Shown piece after piece: positions 17,835 through 27,264 of a DNA stretch of 64,000 nt (position 1 is the first letter of the stretch; the number at the start of each line of letters is the position of its first letter). Source of the stretch: Bifidobacterium simiiventris (GTDB taxonomy: Bacteria > Actinomycetota > Actinomycetes > Actinomycetales > Bifidobacteriaceae); assembly GCF_019331715.1 (NCBI RefSeq), contig NZ_JAHBBG010000012.1, positions 25,570 through 89,569 of the forward strand, written 5' to 3'. The position numbers and the translations under genes were made by a program. The notes beneath the pieces were generated by a model. That model made no database searches. It had not been told where the DNA came from and saw only the letters and a program-made list of their open reading frames with translations.

Positions 17835-18656
17835 ATGCGATACGACGCGGTGCTGTTCGATCTGTACGGCACGTTGGTGGACATCCGAACCGACGAATGG
17901 TCCGATGACGCGTGGAGCGCGTTGCGCGACGGTCTGATTTCGGTGGAGTCCGACCGCGGCCCGAGCTGGGGCGGCGGTCGCGGCTCACTGTTCGCGGACG
18001 TGTCGGCGGACGCGCATGCGGCCGTGTCCGGGCGGGCCTCGTGGCGAGATTGCGACGCCGCGACGGTGCGCGACGTGTTCAACAAGGTCGCCGCGCCGAT
18101 CCGGGCCGAGGCGGTCGCGTCATACGGCAAATGGGCGGAACCCGACCTGCTGCCGGTGTATGCGCAGATGGCCGGCGTCGGCATCTCGGCGCAGGCTTCG
18201 CGTCTGGCGTGGACGTTCCGCCAGGCCAGCACCCGCAAGCTGCGGCTGTATCCGGGTGCGTTGCAACTGTTGGGGGACTTACACAAGGCCGGTCTGCGCG
18301 TGGTGCTCGTGAGCAACGCGCAGGCCTGCTATACGAGGCCCGAACTGCTGAAGCTCGGCCTGAACCACGTGTTCGACCGCATCGTCATCTCCAGCGAGGA
18401 GGGCGTGCGCAAGCCATCACCCGAGATCTATCAGCGCGCGCTGGCTCGCGAGGGGCTGCGGCCGGAACGCGCGGTCATGATCGGCAACGACGAACGGGCC
18501 GACATCATCGGCGCGCGGTCTGCCGGTATCGATGGCATCTATCTGCGCACCGAGATCTCCCCGTCCGACGATCCGACCGTGAGTTCCTACGCGTTGCAAT
18601 CGTTCGCAGGCGCCGACTATGCTGGAGTCCTGCGGTTTCTCGGGATACGTCGCTGA
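17835..18656 (+). CDS. HAD-superfamily hydrolase
   Basis: A 273-residue haloacid-dehalogenase-type phosphatase. Motif I is FDLYGTLVD (residues 8-16, nucleophile Asp), motif II VLVSNAQ, motif III the Lys in EEGVRKPSPE, and motif IV GNDERADIIGA. The cap is inserted after motif I (C1 type). Thirteen bases separate it from the pullulanase stop, so the two may be co-transcribed; its start is an ATG at 17835 after AAAGGTGTTGGCTT. It may dephosphorylate a sugar phosphate, but the substrate cannot be inferred. Confidence 0.85.
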   Translation: MRYDAVLFDLYGTLVDIRTDEWSDDAWSALRDGLISVESDRGPSWGGGRGSLFADVSADAHAAVSGRASWRDCDAATVRDVFNKVAAPIRAEAVASYGKWAEPDLLPVYAQMAGVGISAQASRLAWTFRQASTRKLRLYPGALQLLGDLHKAGLRVVLVSNAQACYTRPELLKLGLNHVFDRIVISSEEGVRKPSPEIYQRALAREGLRPERAVMIGNDERADIIGARSAGIDGIYLRTEISPSDDPTVSSYALQSFAGADYAGVLRFLGIRR

Positions 18657-18775
18657 CCGTCGTACGCGTCGTACGTTGCGTTGCGCCGTATCCTGCAACG
18701 GAAGCCGTCCGAGACCGCCGATGCGTGCCGCGAACGGCATGCGCGAGGCACGCCGATTGCGAGGGAAAGGCAACC

Positions 18776-19549
18776 ATGAACGACATCGAGATGGCGAAGA
18801 TCCGGCGCGAATCCGGCGAGACCAGACGGCGCAGGGGATTGAGCGTATTCCGACTCAAGGTGATCGGCGCGGTGTTCATGGCACTGTCGGTTGCGTCCAC
18901 CACCGTCATCCCGCTGATTTTCGGCGCGCCCGCCGCGGATAACATGACCGGTCTGACCGCCGCGGTCGTGTGCGAGGTCGCGTCGTGGTGCGCGGTGCCG
19001 ATCTATTCGTGGCTGGTCTACAACGGCTGGAAGCACACGCGCAACCGTATGCAGTATGCGGGCCGTCTGTTCGTCGTCGCGATGCTGGCCGGATTGCCGT
19101 ACGACAAGATCATGACCGGGCATTGGTTCGATGCGCACACGCACAACCCGGTGTGGGGACTGTTCTTCGCGTACGTGGTGCTGGTGGCGGTCGACTGGAT
19201 CGCGCGGCACTACGCGGGCGCGGTACGTTGGGTGATGACCGTGGCACTGATCCTCGCGGGCGTACTGTGGAACGTGATGCTGCAGATTGGCGTGAGCCAG
19301 CGGGTGATGTACACGGGCGTGCTGGCCTTGGCGTTCGTGCTGGTGTTCTACTTCCTGAGCGCACATGAGAACACGATGATGTTCACCGCCGGTCTGCTTG
19401 GTGCGGTGATGTGCATCACGCCGGGCATCGGCGTGGCGTTCCTGCACTACCGCAACGACCGGCTCGGCTACGAGCAGCCATGGGCGAAGTGGGTGTTCTA
19501 CGCGCTCTACCCGGCGATGCTGCTGCTTGGCGCGCTACTGACGCTGTGA
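18776..19549 (+). CDS. TraX-like integral membrane protein
   Basis: A 257-residue polytopic protein, likely of the TraX family (PF05857). The N-terminal FRLKVIGAVFMALSVASTTV, the central YAGRLFVVAMLAGLPYDK and the C-terminal ending EQPWAKWVFYALYPAMLLL match that family's 'KY.FY.FYP.HL' ending. TraX acetylates F-pilin in E. coli, but most chromosomal relatives have no known role. It could be a membrane acyltransferase acting on a wall or surface polymer. The start at 18776 follows GAGGGAAAGG. No conjugation genes are nearby. Assignment is moderate. Confidence 0.6.
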   Translation: MNDIEMAKIRRESGETRRRRGLSVFRLKVIGAVFMALSVASTTVIPLIFGAPAADNMTGLTAAVVCEVASWCAVPIYSWLVYNGWKHTRNRMQYAGRLFVVAMLAGLPYDKIMTGHWFDAHTHNPVWGLFFAYVVLVAVDWIARHYAGAVRWVMTVALILAGVLWNVMLQIGVSQRVMYTGVLALAFVLVFYFLSAHENTMMFTAGLLGAVMCITPGIGVAFLHYRNDRLGYEQPWAKWVFYALYPAMLLLGALLTL

Positions 19550-19590
19550 CCGATCGGTGGCGGCTAGGTCTTCCCGGTGCGCCGTCCCTT

Positions 19591-19964
19591 CCCGGGCTTA
19601 CGGCCGTTCCGAGGTGTCAAACCGGCCGTAAGCCCGGGAAGGGACGGTTCTGATGTGGCCTGTTCCCGGGCTTACGGCCTGTTCGGGTTGTGATAACGGC
19701 CGTAAGCCCGGGGATGATGGTTGGTTGGGCCAGTTCCGGAGACCCCTTCCCGGGCATAAGGCCAGTTTGAGGGGCCGGGGAGGCCTTAAGCCCGGGAAGG
19801 GATGGGTGTTGGGTCAGTCCTGGGGTGCTCTTCCCGGGCATACGGCCGGTTTGGAAGGATAAAACGGCCGTAAGCCCGGGGATGATGGTTGGTTGAGCCG
19901 GTTCCGGAGTCCTCTTCCCGGGCATATGGCCGTTTCGAGGGGTCGGAACGGCCTTAAGCCCGGG
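19591..19964. repeat. Array of five 48-nt CCCGGG hairpins
   Basis: Five palindromes, each exactly 48 nt from CCCGGG to CCCGGG: 19591-19638, 19665-19712, 19749-19796, 19833-19880 and 19917-19964. Start spacings are 74, 84, 84 and 84 nt. Consensus arms are CCCGGGCTTACGGCC and GGCCGTAAGCCCGGG around a 14-18-nt centre. In the third hairpin both arms change together (TAAGGCC with GGCCTTA), keeping pairing. Spacers also share blocks such as GATGATGGTTGGTTG and GTTCCGGAG. It fills the gap between the convergent TraX-like and LacI genes. Confidence 0.9.
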
Positions 19965-20025
19965 AAGAGACGGCCCCGGTAGGTCGGTAGAGGGCTAGTT
20001 CGGGGCGGCCCTGATAGGGGTGCGG

Positions 20026-21045
20026 TCAGCCCTGGTATGGGGCGTCGGTGCCGCGCAGCACGAGCTGGGCGTCGACCACCTCGTGCGGGGTGGTCAGCGG
20101 CTCGCCGTTGATGAGCTTGAGCGCCTTCGTGGCGGCCGTGCGGCCCATGCCGTACGGATCCTGGCGCATGGTCGTCAGGTTGATCGTGTCGGAGTAAGGG
20201 CTGTCGTCGAAGCCGACGATCGAGTAGTCGCGCGGGGTCAGATGGCCGTAGCGGCCGAGCTTGATGACCAGCGGGATCGCCATCATGTCCATCTGGCAGC
20301 AGATCGCGTCCGGGAACTCGTCGAGCGCGAGCAGCGCGGACAGCGCGGAGTCGGCGAACGACGGGCCGCGCGGCACCGTGAGCACCTGCCAGTTGATGTC
20401 GTGCTTGTCCTGCGCGTCCTCGCAGGCGCGGATGAAGCCGCGGGCGCGCGAGTCGATCGATGAGCTCATGGTCGCCGCCTCGGAGCATGGGTAGACAATG
20501 CGCTTGTGACCAAGGCTAATGAGGTGCTGCGTGGCCGTGTACATGCCCTTCTCGTCGTCGATGCTTACGGTCGCATCGAATCCCTCGAGCGACGGCGTGT
20601 TGATGCCGATGATCGGCACATGAATACGTTTGAGCTGTTCGACTTCATGCGGGTCGATGGCGAACGACGCGACGAACACCGCGTCGACGTTGCGACGGAC
20701 CGGCAGCTCGCTGAAGAACTCATGTCGGTTCTCCGCGGTGTCGATGTGCTGGAACAGCGAGATGTCGTAGCCGGCCGGGTGCATGAGCGACTCGATGCCG
20801 GCGAACACCTGCGTGTTGAACCAGCTGGTGATCTCCTCGTTCATGAGCATCGCGACGCGGTAGGTCTGCCCGGACTTGAGCGCGGTGGCCGAACGGGAGA
20901 TGTTGAAGTCGAGTTTGTCGGCGATCTCCAGGACCTTGCGGCGGGTCTTCGCCGAGACCAGTTCCGGCCGTGTGAACGAGCGCGAGACGGTGGAGATGGA
21001 AACGCCGGCCGCCTTGGCTACCTCGTAGATGTCTGCTTTACTCAC
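20026..21045 (-). CDS. LacI-family transcriptional regulator of the alpha-glucan locus
   Basis: A 339-residue regulator. The GTG start at 21045 is chosen for the TTGGAGGGCACA ribosome site. An N-terminal helix-turn-helix and hinge (DIYEVAKAAGVSISTVSRSF) is followed by the periplasmic-binding-protein-like sugar sensor (RVAMLMNEEITSWFNTQVFAG to LGHKRIVYPCSEA and YSIVGFDDSPYSDT). It lies between the pullulanase operon and the amylopullulanase. Palindromes with the LacI core AACGTT or AACGTAT occur in its own divergent upstream region and before malE, so it probably represses this locus until maltose or a similar sugar is present (MalR-like, inferred). Confidence 0.9.
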   Translation of the reverse strand: MSKADIYEVAKAAGVSISTVSRSFTRPELVSAKTRRKVLEIADKLDFNISRSATALKSGQTYRVAMLMNEEITSWFNTQVFAGIESLMHPAGYDISLFQHIDTAENRHEFFSELPVRRNVDAVFVASFAIDPHEVEQLKRIHVPIIGINTPSLEGFDATVSIDDEKGMYTATQHLISLGHKRIVYPCSEAATMSSSIDSRARGFIRACEDAQDKHDINWQVLTVPRGPSFADSALSALLALDEFPDAICCQMDMMAIPLVIKLGRYGHLTPRDYSIVGFDDSPYSDTINLTTMRQDPYGMGRTAATKALKLINGEPLTTPHEVVDAQLVLRGTDAPYQG

Positions 21046-21468
21046 TGTGCCCTCCAAACCGGTTGGTATCGCTGACGTTGTATACCGCCGACGTCCATCG
21101 TCAGGCAATCTACCCGTTGCGCGGTATGCCATATCACTATTGGTTCTATCATACACTGCAAACGTTATCGACGCTTTCATTGATGTCAGTGGTCGCGTTG
21201 TGGTACGCTGAGCGAGACGATCATTTGCGAACGTATGCAGATGGCAAGAGAAAATTCGGCCTTGGATTTTCCCTTGCGATCTTTTGCAAAAGAGATGCAA
21301 ACGTTGTCAAGACAAGGGGCGCGACGATCGGCCCGGGGCGACCCGGAACACCGATCGAAACAGCCGGTTCGGCAGAACAGCCGGACCGGGAATCCCCGGG
21401 ACGAAGGAATCACCTTCGGCACTCGGCTGTGCCGGAACGGGACTCAAGGATGAGATGAAAGGAAGCAC
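21046..21468 (+). promoter_or_regulatory. Divergent lacI / amylopullulanase control region
   Basis: Contains several LacI-type half or near palindromes: TGCAAACGTTA (21158-21168), TGCGAACGTATGCA (21226-21239) and TGCAAACGTTGTCA (21296-21309), plus the palindrome CTTTTGCAAAAG at 21281-21292. The word matches the operators upstream of malE. A purine-rich GAAAGGAAG (from 21457) is the ribosome site of the amylopullulanase. No small gene is supported. Confidence 0.6.
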
Positions 21469-24400
21469 ATGGTCGCACGACGATTCAGTTCGTTCGCCAA
21501 ACGCACTGCCGCGATAGGCATTGCGGTGGCGATGTCCGCGACGACGGTGGCAGTGATGCCGGCGTTCGCGGACGAGACCGGCACCGCGGGGCAGTCCGCG
21601 CAAACGGTCAAGACCATCCAAACGAACGCGCAGGCCGCGAAGGCCGGAGAGAAGGACGTGATCGCCATCGCGTTCCAGACCAACTGGAACTCCGTGGCCA
21701 AGGAATGTACCGAAGTATACGGCCCCGAAGGCGTGGGCTACGTGCAGATCTCCCCGCCGCTGGAAACCATCCAGGGTACCGAGTGGTGGACCTCGTACCA
21801 GCCGGTGAGCTACAAGTTCGACTCCAAGCTGGGCACCGAGGCCGAACTCAAGACCATGATCAAGGTGTGCAACGCGGCCGGCGTCCAGGTCATCGCCGAC
21901 GCGGTCATCAACCACACCACCGGCGTCGACCGCGGCACCGGCACCGGCGTCGCCGGCAGCACGTTCGACTCGAACGGCAACTTCCCCGAAATCCCGTACA
22001 CCAAGGAAAACTTCCACGACTGCACCAAGAACATCGGCGACTACACCAACGCCGACGAGGTCCAGAACTGCCGTCTGACCGGCCTGCAGGATCTCGACAC
22101 CAGCCAGGAATACGTGCAGGACAAGCTCGCCGACTACATGAACCGTCTGCTGCAGCTCGGCGTCTACGGCTTCCGCGTCGACGCAGTCAAGCACATCGCC
22201 AACAAGGACGTGGCCGCGATCAAGGCCAAGCTCGCCGAAAAGTCCGGCCGCAACGCCGACGACATCTTCTTCGAGCAGGAAGTCATTGGCAACGCGAGCG
22301 AGGCCGCCGCCATCCAGCCGAGCAACTACGTCGGCAACGGCAAGGTCTCCGAATTCAACTACAACGCGCACCTGTCCGCCGCGTTCGCGTCCGACATCAC
22401 CAGCGACGCCAAGGGCCTCGGCAAGATCGGCGGCAACGGCTGGCTGACCTCCGACCAGGCGGCCGTGTGGGTCACCAACTGGGACACCGAGCGCAACTCG
22501 TCCGCGATCACGTACAAGAAGGGCTCGAAGTACCTGCTGGCGAACGCGTTCATGCTCGCGTACAACTACGGCCAGCCGCACATCTACTCCGGCTACTACT
22601 TCGACAACAACGACGACGGCGCGCCGGGCGCGACCGACACGAGCGTGCCGGACATGGTCTGCCCGACCGACGGTTCGATGACGCCGGGCACGTGGCAGTG
22701 CGCCGACCGCTGGACCGCGATCCGCGGCATGATCGGCTTCCACAACGCGGTCAACGGCACCGACGTGAACAACTGGAAGGCGTACGACAGCAACGTGCTC
22801 GGCTTCGGCCGCGGCAACGTCGGCTATCTTGCGCTCAACAACAGCGCGAAGGATTCGACGCAGACGTTCACGACGTCGCTGCCGGCCGGCGAGTACTGCA
22901 ACGTGTACGCGACCGGCGATTGCTCGCAGACCGTCACGGTCAACGCGGACGGCACGTTCGACGCGACGCTCGCGGCGAACTCGGCCATCGCGATCTACGC
23001 CGGCGCGACCAAGGACAGCTGGACCGGCACCGCAAAGTCCGATCCGTCCGATCCCGACCTGACCGTCAACGACGAGGCCGCGAAGGCCGCCACCGACACG
23101 AGCCGCACCGTCTACTACAAGCTCCCCGACGGTTGGACGCAGGCGTACATCCACTATGGCATCAACAACTGGGCCGAGATGGGCCACGAGCTGATGGAGG
23201 ACGCCGGCAACGGCTGGGTCAAGTACACGGTCGACCCGAAGGGCCAGTCGTTTGAATACGTATTCACCGATGACAACGGTAGCTGGGACAACCCGAACGG
23301 CGGCGGCAACTACACCGCGCAGGGCCACTGGACCGCAGTCGCGAACCACGAGGCCAACGCCGGCGTGCCGGAGGACGTGAATGCCTACCAGCCCAAGACC
23401 AAGGTCGTCGTGCACTACAAGCCGGCGGATGGCGACACCGTCGCCGACCGCGGCGTGTACATGTGGGGCACCGACAAAGACGGCAAGTCGATCGCGGCCG
23501 GCTGGCACGCGTTCACCGGCGAGGACTCGTACGGCAAGGTGTTCGAGACGACCATCGACGGCGCGTACGAGGCCGACAAGATCGGCGTGATCGTGACCAC
23601 CGAAGGCTGGGACAAGGTCGGCGGCGACCGTCTGATCGACGGCTCGACCGGCACGGCCGAGATCTGGGTCGACGGTTCCGCCCCCGACACGACGCTGACC
23701 GCCGCTCCGGAAGGCTATGCCAAGGCCGCCGACACGATCAACGTGACCATCCACTACCACCGTCTCGCCGACGACTACGCGAGCGAGGACGGCATGAAGG
23801 CGTGGGACATCTGGGGTTGGGCCGACGGCGTCAACGGCGCCGCCTACCCGTTCACGTCCCACGACGACTACGGCCTGACCGCCAAGTACACGCTCAAGGG
23901 CGGCGCCATGAGCGTGCCGCAGTTCATCGTGCGCTACGGCGGCGACGGCTGGGAAGCCAAGGACCCGGACGACAACAACCGCACCATCCCGCAGTCCGCG
24001 ATCACGCTGAACGACGACGGCACGGCGAACGCCGAGATCTGGGTCGTGCAGGGCGACCCGACGATCTACACCAACGGCACGCTGTACAACGCGGCCGGCA
24101 CGATCGTCTCCGCGTCGATGACCGACTTCACGACCATCACCGCGAAGCTCAACAAGTCGATCGCCGCCGAGGATCTCGCCTCCAAGGTGTCCCTCGATGG
24201 CGCGAAGATCAAGGACGTGAAGGCCGACGGCAACACCGTCACCATCACCACTGCCGAGGAGCTGAGCGTGACCAAGCCGTACACCGTAACGATCGAGGGT
24301 TACGGCACCCAGTCCGTCTCGCTCGGTGCGATCGTTCGCAGCGACGCATTCGATGCAAAGTATGCATACGATGGCGATGATCTCGGCGCGAACTACACGG

Positions 24401-26934
24401 CCGGCAAGACCACGTTCAAGCTGTGGGCGCCGACCGCGACCAAGGTCACGCTGCGCACGTACCGCGACTCCACCGATCCGAACGCCGAACAGACCGACGC
24501 GGTCACGCTCGACCAGTCCGGCGACAAGGGCGTGTGGACGTTCCCCGTCAAGGGCGATCTCAAGGATTACGCCTACGACTACGAGCTGACCTTCGCCGAC
24601 GGCACGGTCAACACGTCCCCCGACCCGTACGCGACCGCCGCCGTGGCGAACGGCGAGCGTTCCGTCGTCCTGTCCGACGAGGAGAAGGGCGACGCGGGCG
24701 ACCGCATGCCGGCGTTCAGCAAGTCGACCGATGCGATCGTCACCGAAGCGAACGTTCGCGACATGACGATCTCGCCGACCTCCGGCGTCTCCGCCGACAA
24801 GCGCGGCAAGTACCTCGGCTTCGTCGAGGAGGGCACCACGGTCGACGGCAAGGCCGGCGCGGCGTCCACCGGCATCGACTACTTGAAGTCGCTCGGCGTG
24901 ACCCACGTGCAGATCCTGCCGGTGTTCGACTACGGTTCCGTGGACGAGACCGGCGACCTGAGCTACAACGCGGCCGGCGCGCAGAACTGGGGCTATGATC
25001 CGGAGAACTACAACGTGCCGGAAGGCTCGTACTCCTCCGATCCGACCGACCCGGCCGCGCGCGTGACCGAGATGAAGCAGATGGTCAAGGGGCTGCACAA
25101 GAACGGCCTGCGCGTCGTGATGGACGTCGTGTACAACCACGTCTACAACGCGAGCGAGCACGCCTTCAACAAGACCGTCCCCGGCTACTACTTCCGTTAC
25201 GACGCGAACGGCAACCTGACCAACGGTTCCGGCTGCGGCAACGACGTGGCCTCCGAACGCGCGATGGCCCGCAAGTACATCGTCGACTCGGTCACGTACT
25301 GGGCGAAGGCGTACAACGTCGACGGCTTCCGCTTCGACCTCATGGGCCTCATCGACCAGACCACGATGAAGGAGGTCCGCGCGGCGCTCGACAAGATCGA
25401 CCCGAGCATCCTCGTCATCGGCGAAGGCTGGGACATGACCGACGCGATCGGCGACCAGGAGACCACCCAGCCCAATGCCAGCAAGGTGCCGGGCGTGGCG
25501 TTCTTCAACGACTCGCTGCGTGACGCGATCAAGGGCAGCGTGTTCTCCGACGAGGACACCGGCTTCGTGACCGGCAAGGCCGGCAAGGAGAACCTCATCG
25601 CGACCAACGTGCTCGGCTGCAACAACGCCCGCGAAGGCATCGACGACACCGGCCACTGCAACAACGGCACGGCGGATACCAACTACGGCGGCGCCGACCA
25701 GGTCGTGCAGTACGTCGAGATCCACGACAACCTCACGCTGTACGACAAGCTCGTCAAGAGTGCGCCGGCCGACAGCGAGGAGACCCGTCTCGCGCGCGCC
25801 AAGCTCGCCGACTCGCTGATCTTCCTGTCGCAGGGCATCACCGACATGCAGTTCGGCCAGGAGTTCCTGCGCACCAAGGGTGGCAACGGCAACAGCTACA
25901 ACGCGGGCGACGCGGTCAACGCGATCGACTGGAACCGCGTGGTCGAGCAGTCCGACTCGGTCGACTACGTTCGCGGCCTGATCGCGCTGCGCAAGGCGAT
26001 CGGCAACCTGCACCTGAGCTCGTACGACGACATCGCGGCGAACATGACTGTGCTGCAGCAGTCCGACGGCGTGGTCGCGTACCAGCTCAAGGACGGCGAC
26101 GACACGTACGTGGTGATCTTCAACGCGAACGAGGATGCTGCGACAGTGGCCGCCGTGCCGGCTGGCAAGTACACGACGCTTGCCGCCGACGGCAAGGTGA
26201 CGCTCGAGGACGGCGCTAAGGTGACCGTGGGCGCGGACGGCTACCAGGCCGGTGCTCTGGCGGCGACCGTGCTCAAGACGGTCGCGAAGGACGACGGCGG
26301 GGACACGCCGGTCGACCCGACGCCGGACCCGGATCCGACGCCCGATCCCGAGCCGACCCCGGATCCCGAGCCGACCCCGGATCCCGAGCCGGAACCCACT
26401 CCGGATCCCGACAAGCCGGGCACCGACGATGGCGATGGCACGGATAAACCGGGTACCGACGATGGCGACGCCGATGACAACACCAAGCCGGGCGACGATG
26501 CGAACAAGCCGTCTGACGGTGACGACGACGCCGACAAGCCGGGCACCGATACCGACAAGCCGACCGACGGCGACCAGGATGATACGGATGACTCGAACAA
26601 GCCGTCCGATCAGCCGACCACTCCGGATGATGCGAACAAGCCGTCCACGGATGACTCGAACAAGCCGACCACGGACGACGCGAACAAGCCATCGACCGAC
26701 CAGTCGGACGACAAGCAGTCCGGCACCGATCAGTCCGACGGCAAGCAGCAGGCGGGCAGCAAGTCCGACTCCGGCAAGACCGACGGCAAGCAGACCGAAG
26801 CCAACGGCCAGAAGTCCGAAGGCCAGAAGGTCGCCGACACCGGCGTCTCGATCGTGAGCGCGCTCGCGATCACGCTGATGCTGGCGCTCGCCGGATCCGC
26901 CACCTTCCTCTTCACCAAGACCGAAGAGGATTGA
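21469..26934 (+). CDS. apuB: Secreted, cell-wall-anchored amylopullulanase
   Basis: An 1821-residue bifunctional enzyme that cleaves alpha-1,4 and alpha-1,6 bonds of starch outside the cell. Order: signal peptide (cut after MPAFA, residue 34); GH13 alpha-amylase (about 60-520) with DAVINHTT, FRVDAVKH and EQEVIGN; CBM25/26-like module (about 540-640); two CBM41/PUD-like modules (about 642 and 757); CBM48 (about 964); pullulanase with QNWGYDPENYNVPEG, DVVYNHVY, FRFDLMGL, GEGWDM and EIHDNLTL; a Thr-Pro-Asp-Glu/Asp-Lys-Pro linker (1611-1780); sortase-like VADTG, TM helix and acidic tail. Region IV of the amylase reads TNWDTER, with Trp where most GH13 enzymes have His. The products would enter through the MalEFG system. 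Confidence 0.93.
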   Translation: MVARRFSSFAKRTAAIGIAVAMSATTVAVMPAFADETGTAGQSAQTVKTIQTNAQAAKAGEKDVIAIAFQTNWNSVAKECTEVYGPEGVGYVQISPPLETIQGTEWWTSYQPVSYKFDSKLGTEAELKTMIKVCNAAGVQVIADAVINHTTGVDRGTGTGVAGSTFDSNGNFPEIPYTKENFHDCTKNIGDYTNADEVQNCRLTGLQDLDTSQEYVQDKLADYMNRLLQLGVYGFRVDAVKHIANKDVAAIKAKLAEKSGRNADDIFFEQEVIGNASEAAAIQPSNYVGNGKVSEFNYNAHLSAAFASDITSDAKGLGKIGGNGWLTSDQAAVWVTNWDTERNSSAITYKKGSKYLLANAFMLAYNYGQPHIYSGYYFDNNDDGAPGATDTSVPDMVCPTDGSMTPGTWQCADRWTAIRGMIGFHNAVNGTDVNNWKAYDSNVLGFGRGNVGYLALNNSAKDSTQTFTTSLPAGEYCNVYATGDCSQTVTVNADGTFDATLAANSAIAIYAGATKDSWTGTAKSDPSDPDLTVNDEAAKAATDTSRTVYYKLPDGWTQAYIHYGINNWAEMGHELMEDAGNGWVKYTVDPKGQSFEYVFTDDNGSWDNPNGGGNYTAQGHWTAVANHEANAGVPEDVNAYQPKTKVVVHYKPADGDTVADRGVYMWGTDKDGKSIAAGWHAFTGEDSYGKVFETTIDGAYEADKIGVIVTTEGWDKVGGDRLIDGSTGTAEIWVDGSAPDTTLTAAPEGYAKAADTINVTIHYHRLADDYASEDGMKAWDIWGWADGVNGAAYPFTSHDDYGLTAKYTLKGGAMSVPQFIVRYGGDGWEAKDPDDNNRTIPQSAITLNDDGTANAEIWVVQGDPTIYTNGTLYNAAGTIVSASMTDFTTITAKLNKSIAAEDLASKVSLDGAKIKDVKADGNTVTITTAEELSVTKPYTVTIEGYGTQSVSLGAIVRSDAFDAKYAYDGDDLGANYTAGKTTFKLWAPTATKVTLRTYRDSTDPNAEQTDAVTLDQSGDKGVWTFPVKGDLKDYAYDYELTFADGTVNTSPDPYATAAVANGERSVVLSDEEKGDAGDRMPAFSKSTDAIVTEANVRDMTISPTSGVSADKRGKYLGFVEEGTTVDGKAGAASTGIDYLKSLGVTHVQILPVFDYGSVDETGDLSYNAAGAQNWGYDPENYNVPEGSYSSDPTDPAARVTEMKQMVKGLHKNGLRVVMDVVYNHVYNASEHAFNKTVPGYYFRYDANGNLTNGSGCGNDVASERAMARKYIVDSVTYWAKAYNVDGFRFDLMGLIDQTTMKEVRAALDKIDPSILVIGEGWDMTDAIGDQETTQPNASKVPGVAFFNDSLRDAIKGSVFSDEDTGFVTGKAGKENLIATNVLGCNNAREGIDDTGHCNNGTADTNYGGADQVVQYVEIHDNLTLYDKLVKSAPADSEETRLARAKLADSLIFLSQGITDMQFGQEFLRTKGGNGNSYNAGDAVNAIDWNRVVEQSDSVDYVRGLIALRKAIGNLHLSSYDDIAANMTVLQQSDGVVAYQLKDGDDTYVVIFNANEDAATVAAVPAGKYTTLAADGKVTLEDGAKVTVGADGYQAGALAATVLKTVAKDDGGDTPVDPTPDPDPTPDPEPTPDPEPTPDPEPEPTPDPDKPGTDDGDGTDKPGTDDGDADDNTKPGDDANKPSDGDDDADKPGTDTDKPTDGDQDDTDDSNKPSDQPTTPDDANKPSTDDSNKPTTDDANKPSTDQSDDKQSGTDQSDGKQQAGSKSDSGKTDGKQTEANGQKSEGQKVADTGVSIVSALAITLMLALAGSATFLFTKTEED

Positions 26935-27264
26935 TCGCCGCGCGGTGCAAACCGCATAGTGGCTAGATGAATTGCCCCGCTGAGACCACTCTCGGCGGGG
27001 CAATTTCATGAGCGGGCAGACGATATGCACCGCGGAGAAGAAGCCGACGCGCCAAAACGACATGACGTGTTCAACCGGGGTTCGTGTTGATGTCGACCTG
27101 GCGTTGCTTCGCGGCGATAGCGTCGGACGCGGAACTACCGGTATGGGGGTTCTCCAACGGAACCGGATGGGGGAAACGAAGTTCGATTTCGGGGGAAGGT
27201 TCAGGCGGCCGCCGCACGGATACGACAATGATGCGGCCCACGCCATGAATGGAAGAAGATCCAT
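26935..27264 (+). terminator. Terminator after amylopullulanase, then phosphatase upstream region
   Basis: AATTGCCCCGC (26970-26980) pairs with its complement at 26995-27005 and is followed by a short T-run: a good intrinsic terminator. The rest, up to the phosphatase, has no supported gene; a short open frame from 27008 lacks a ribosome site. Confidence 0.75.

Noticed and set aside
19591..19964. CRISPR array
   Set aside because: Spacing is regular, but the repeats are palindromic pairs, the intervening segments are similar to each other rather than unique, and no cas gene is present in the window.
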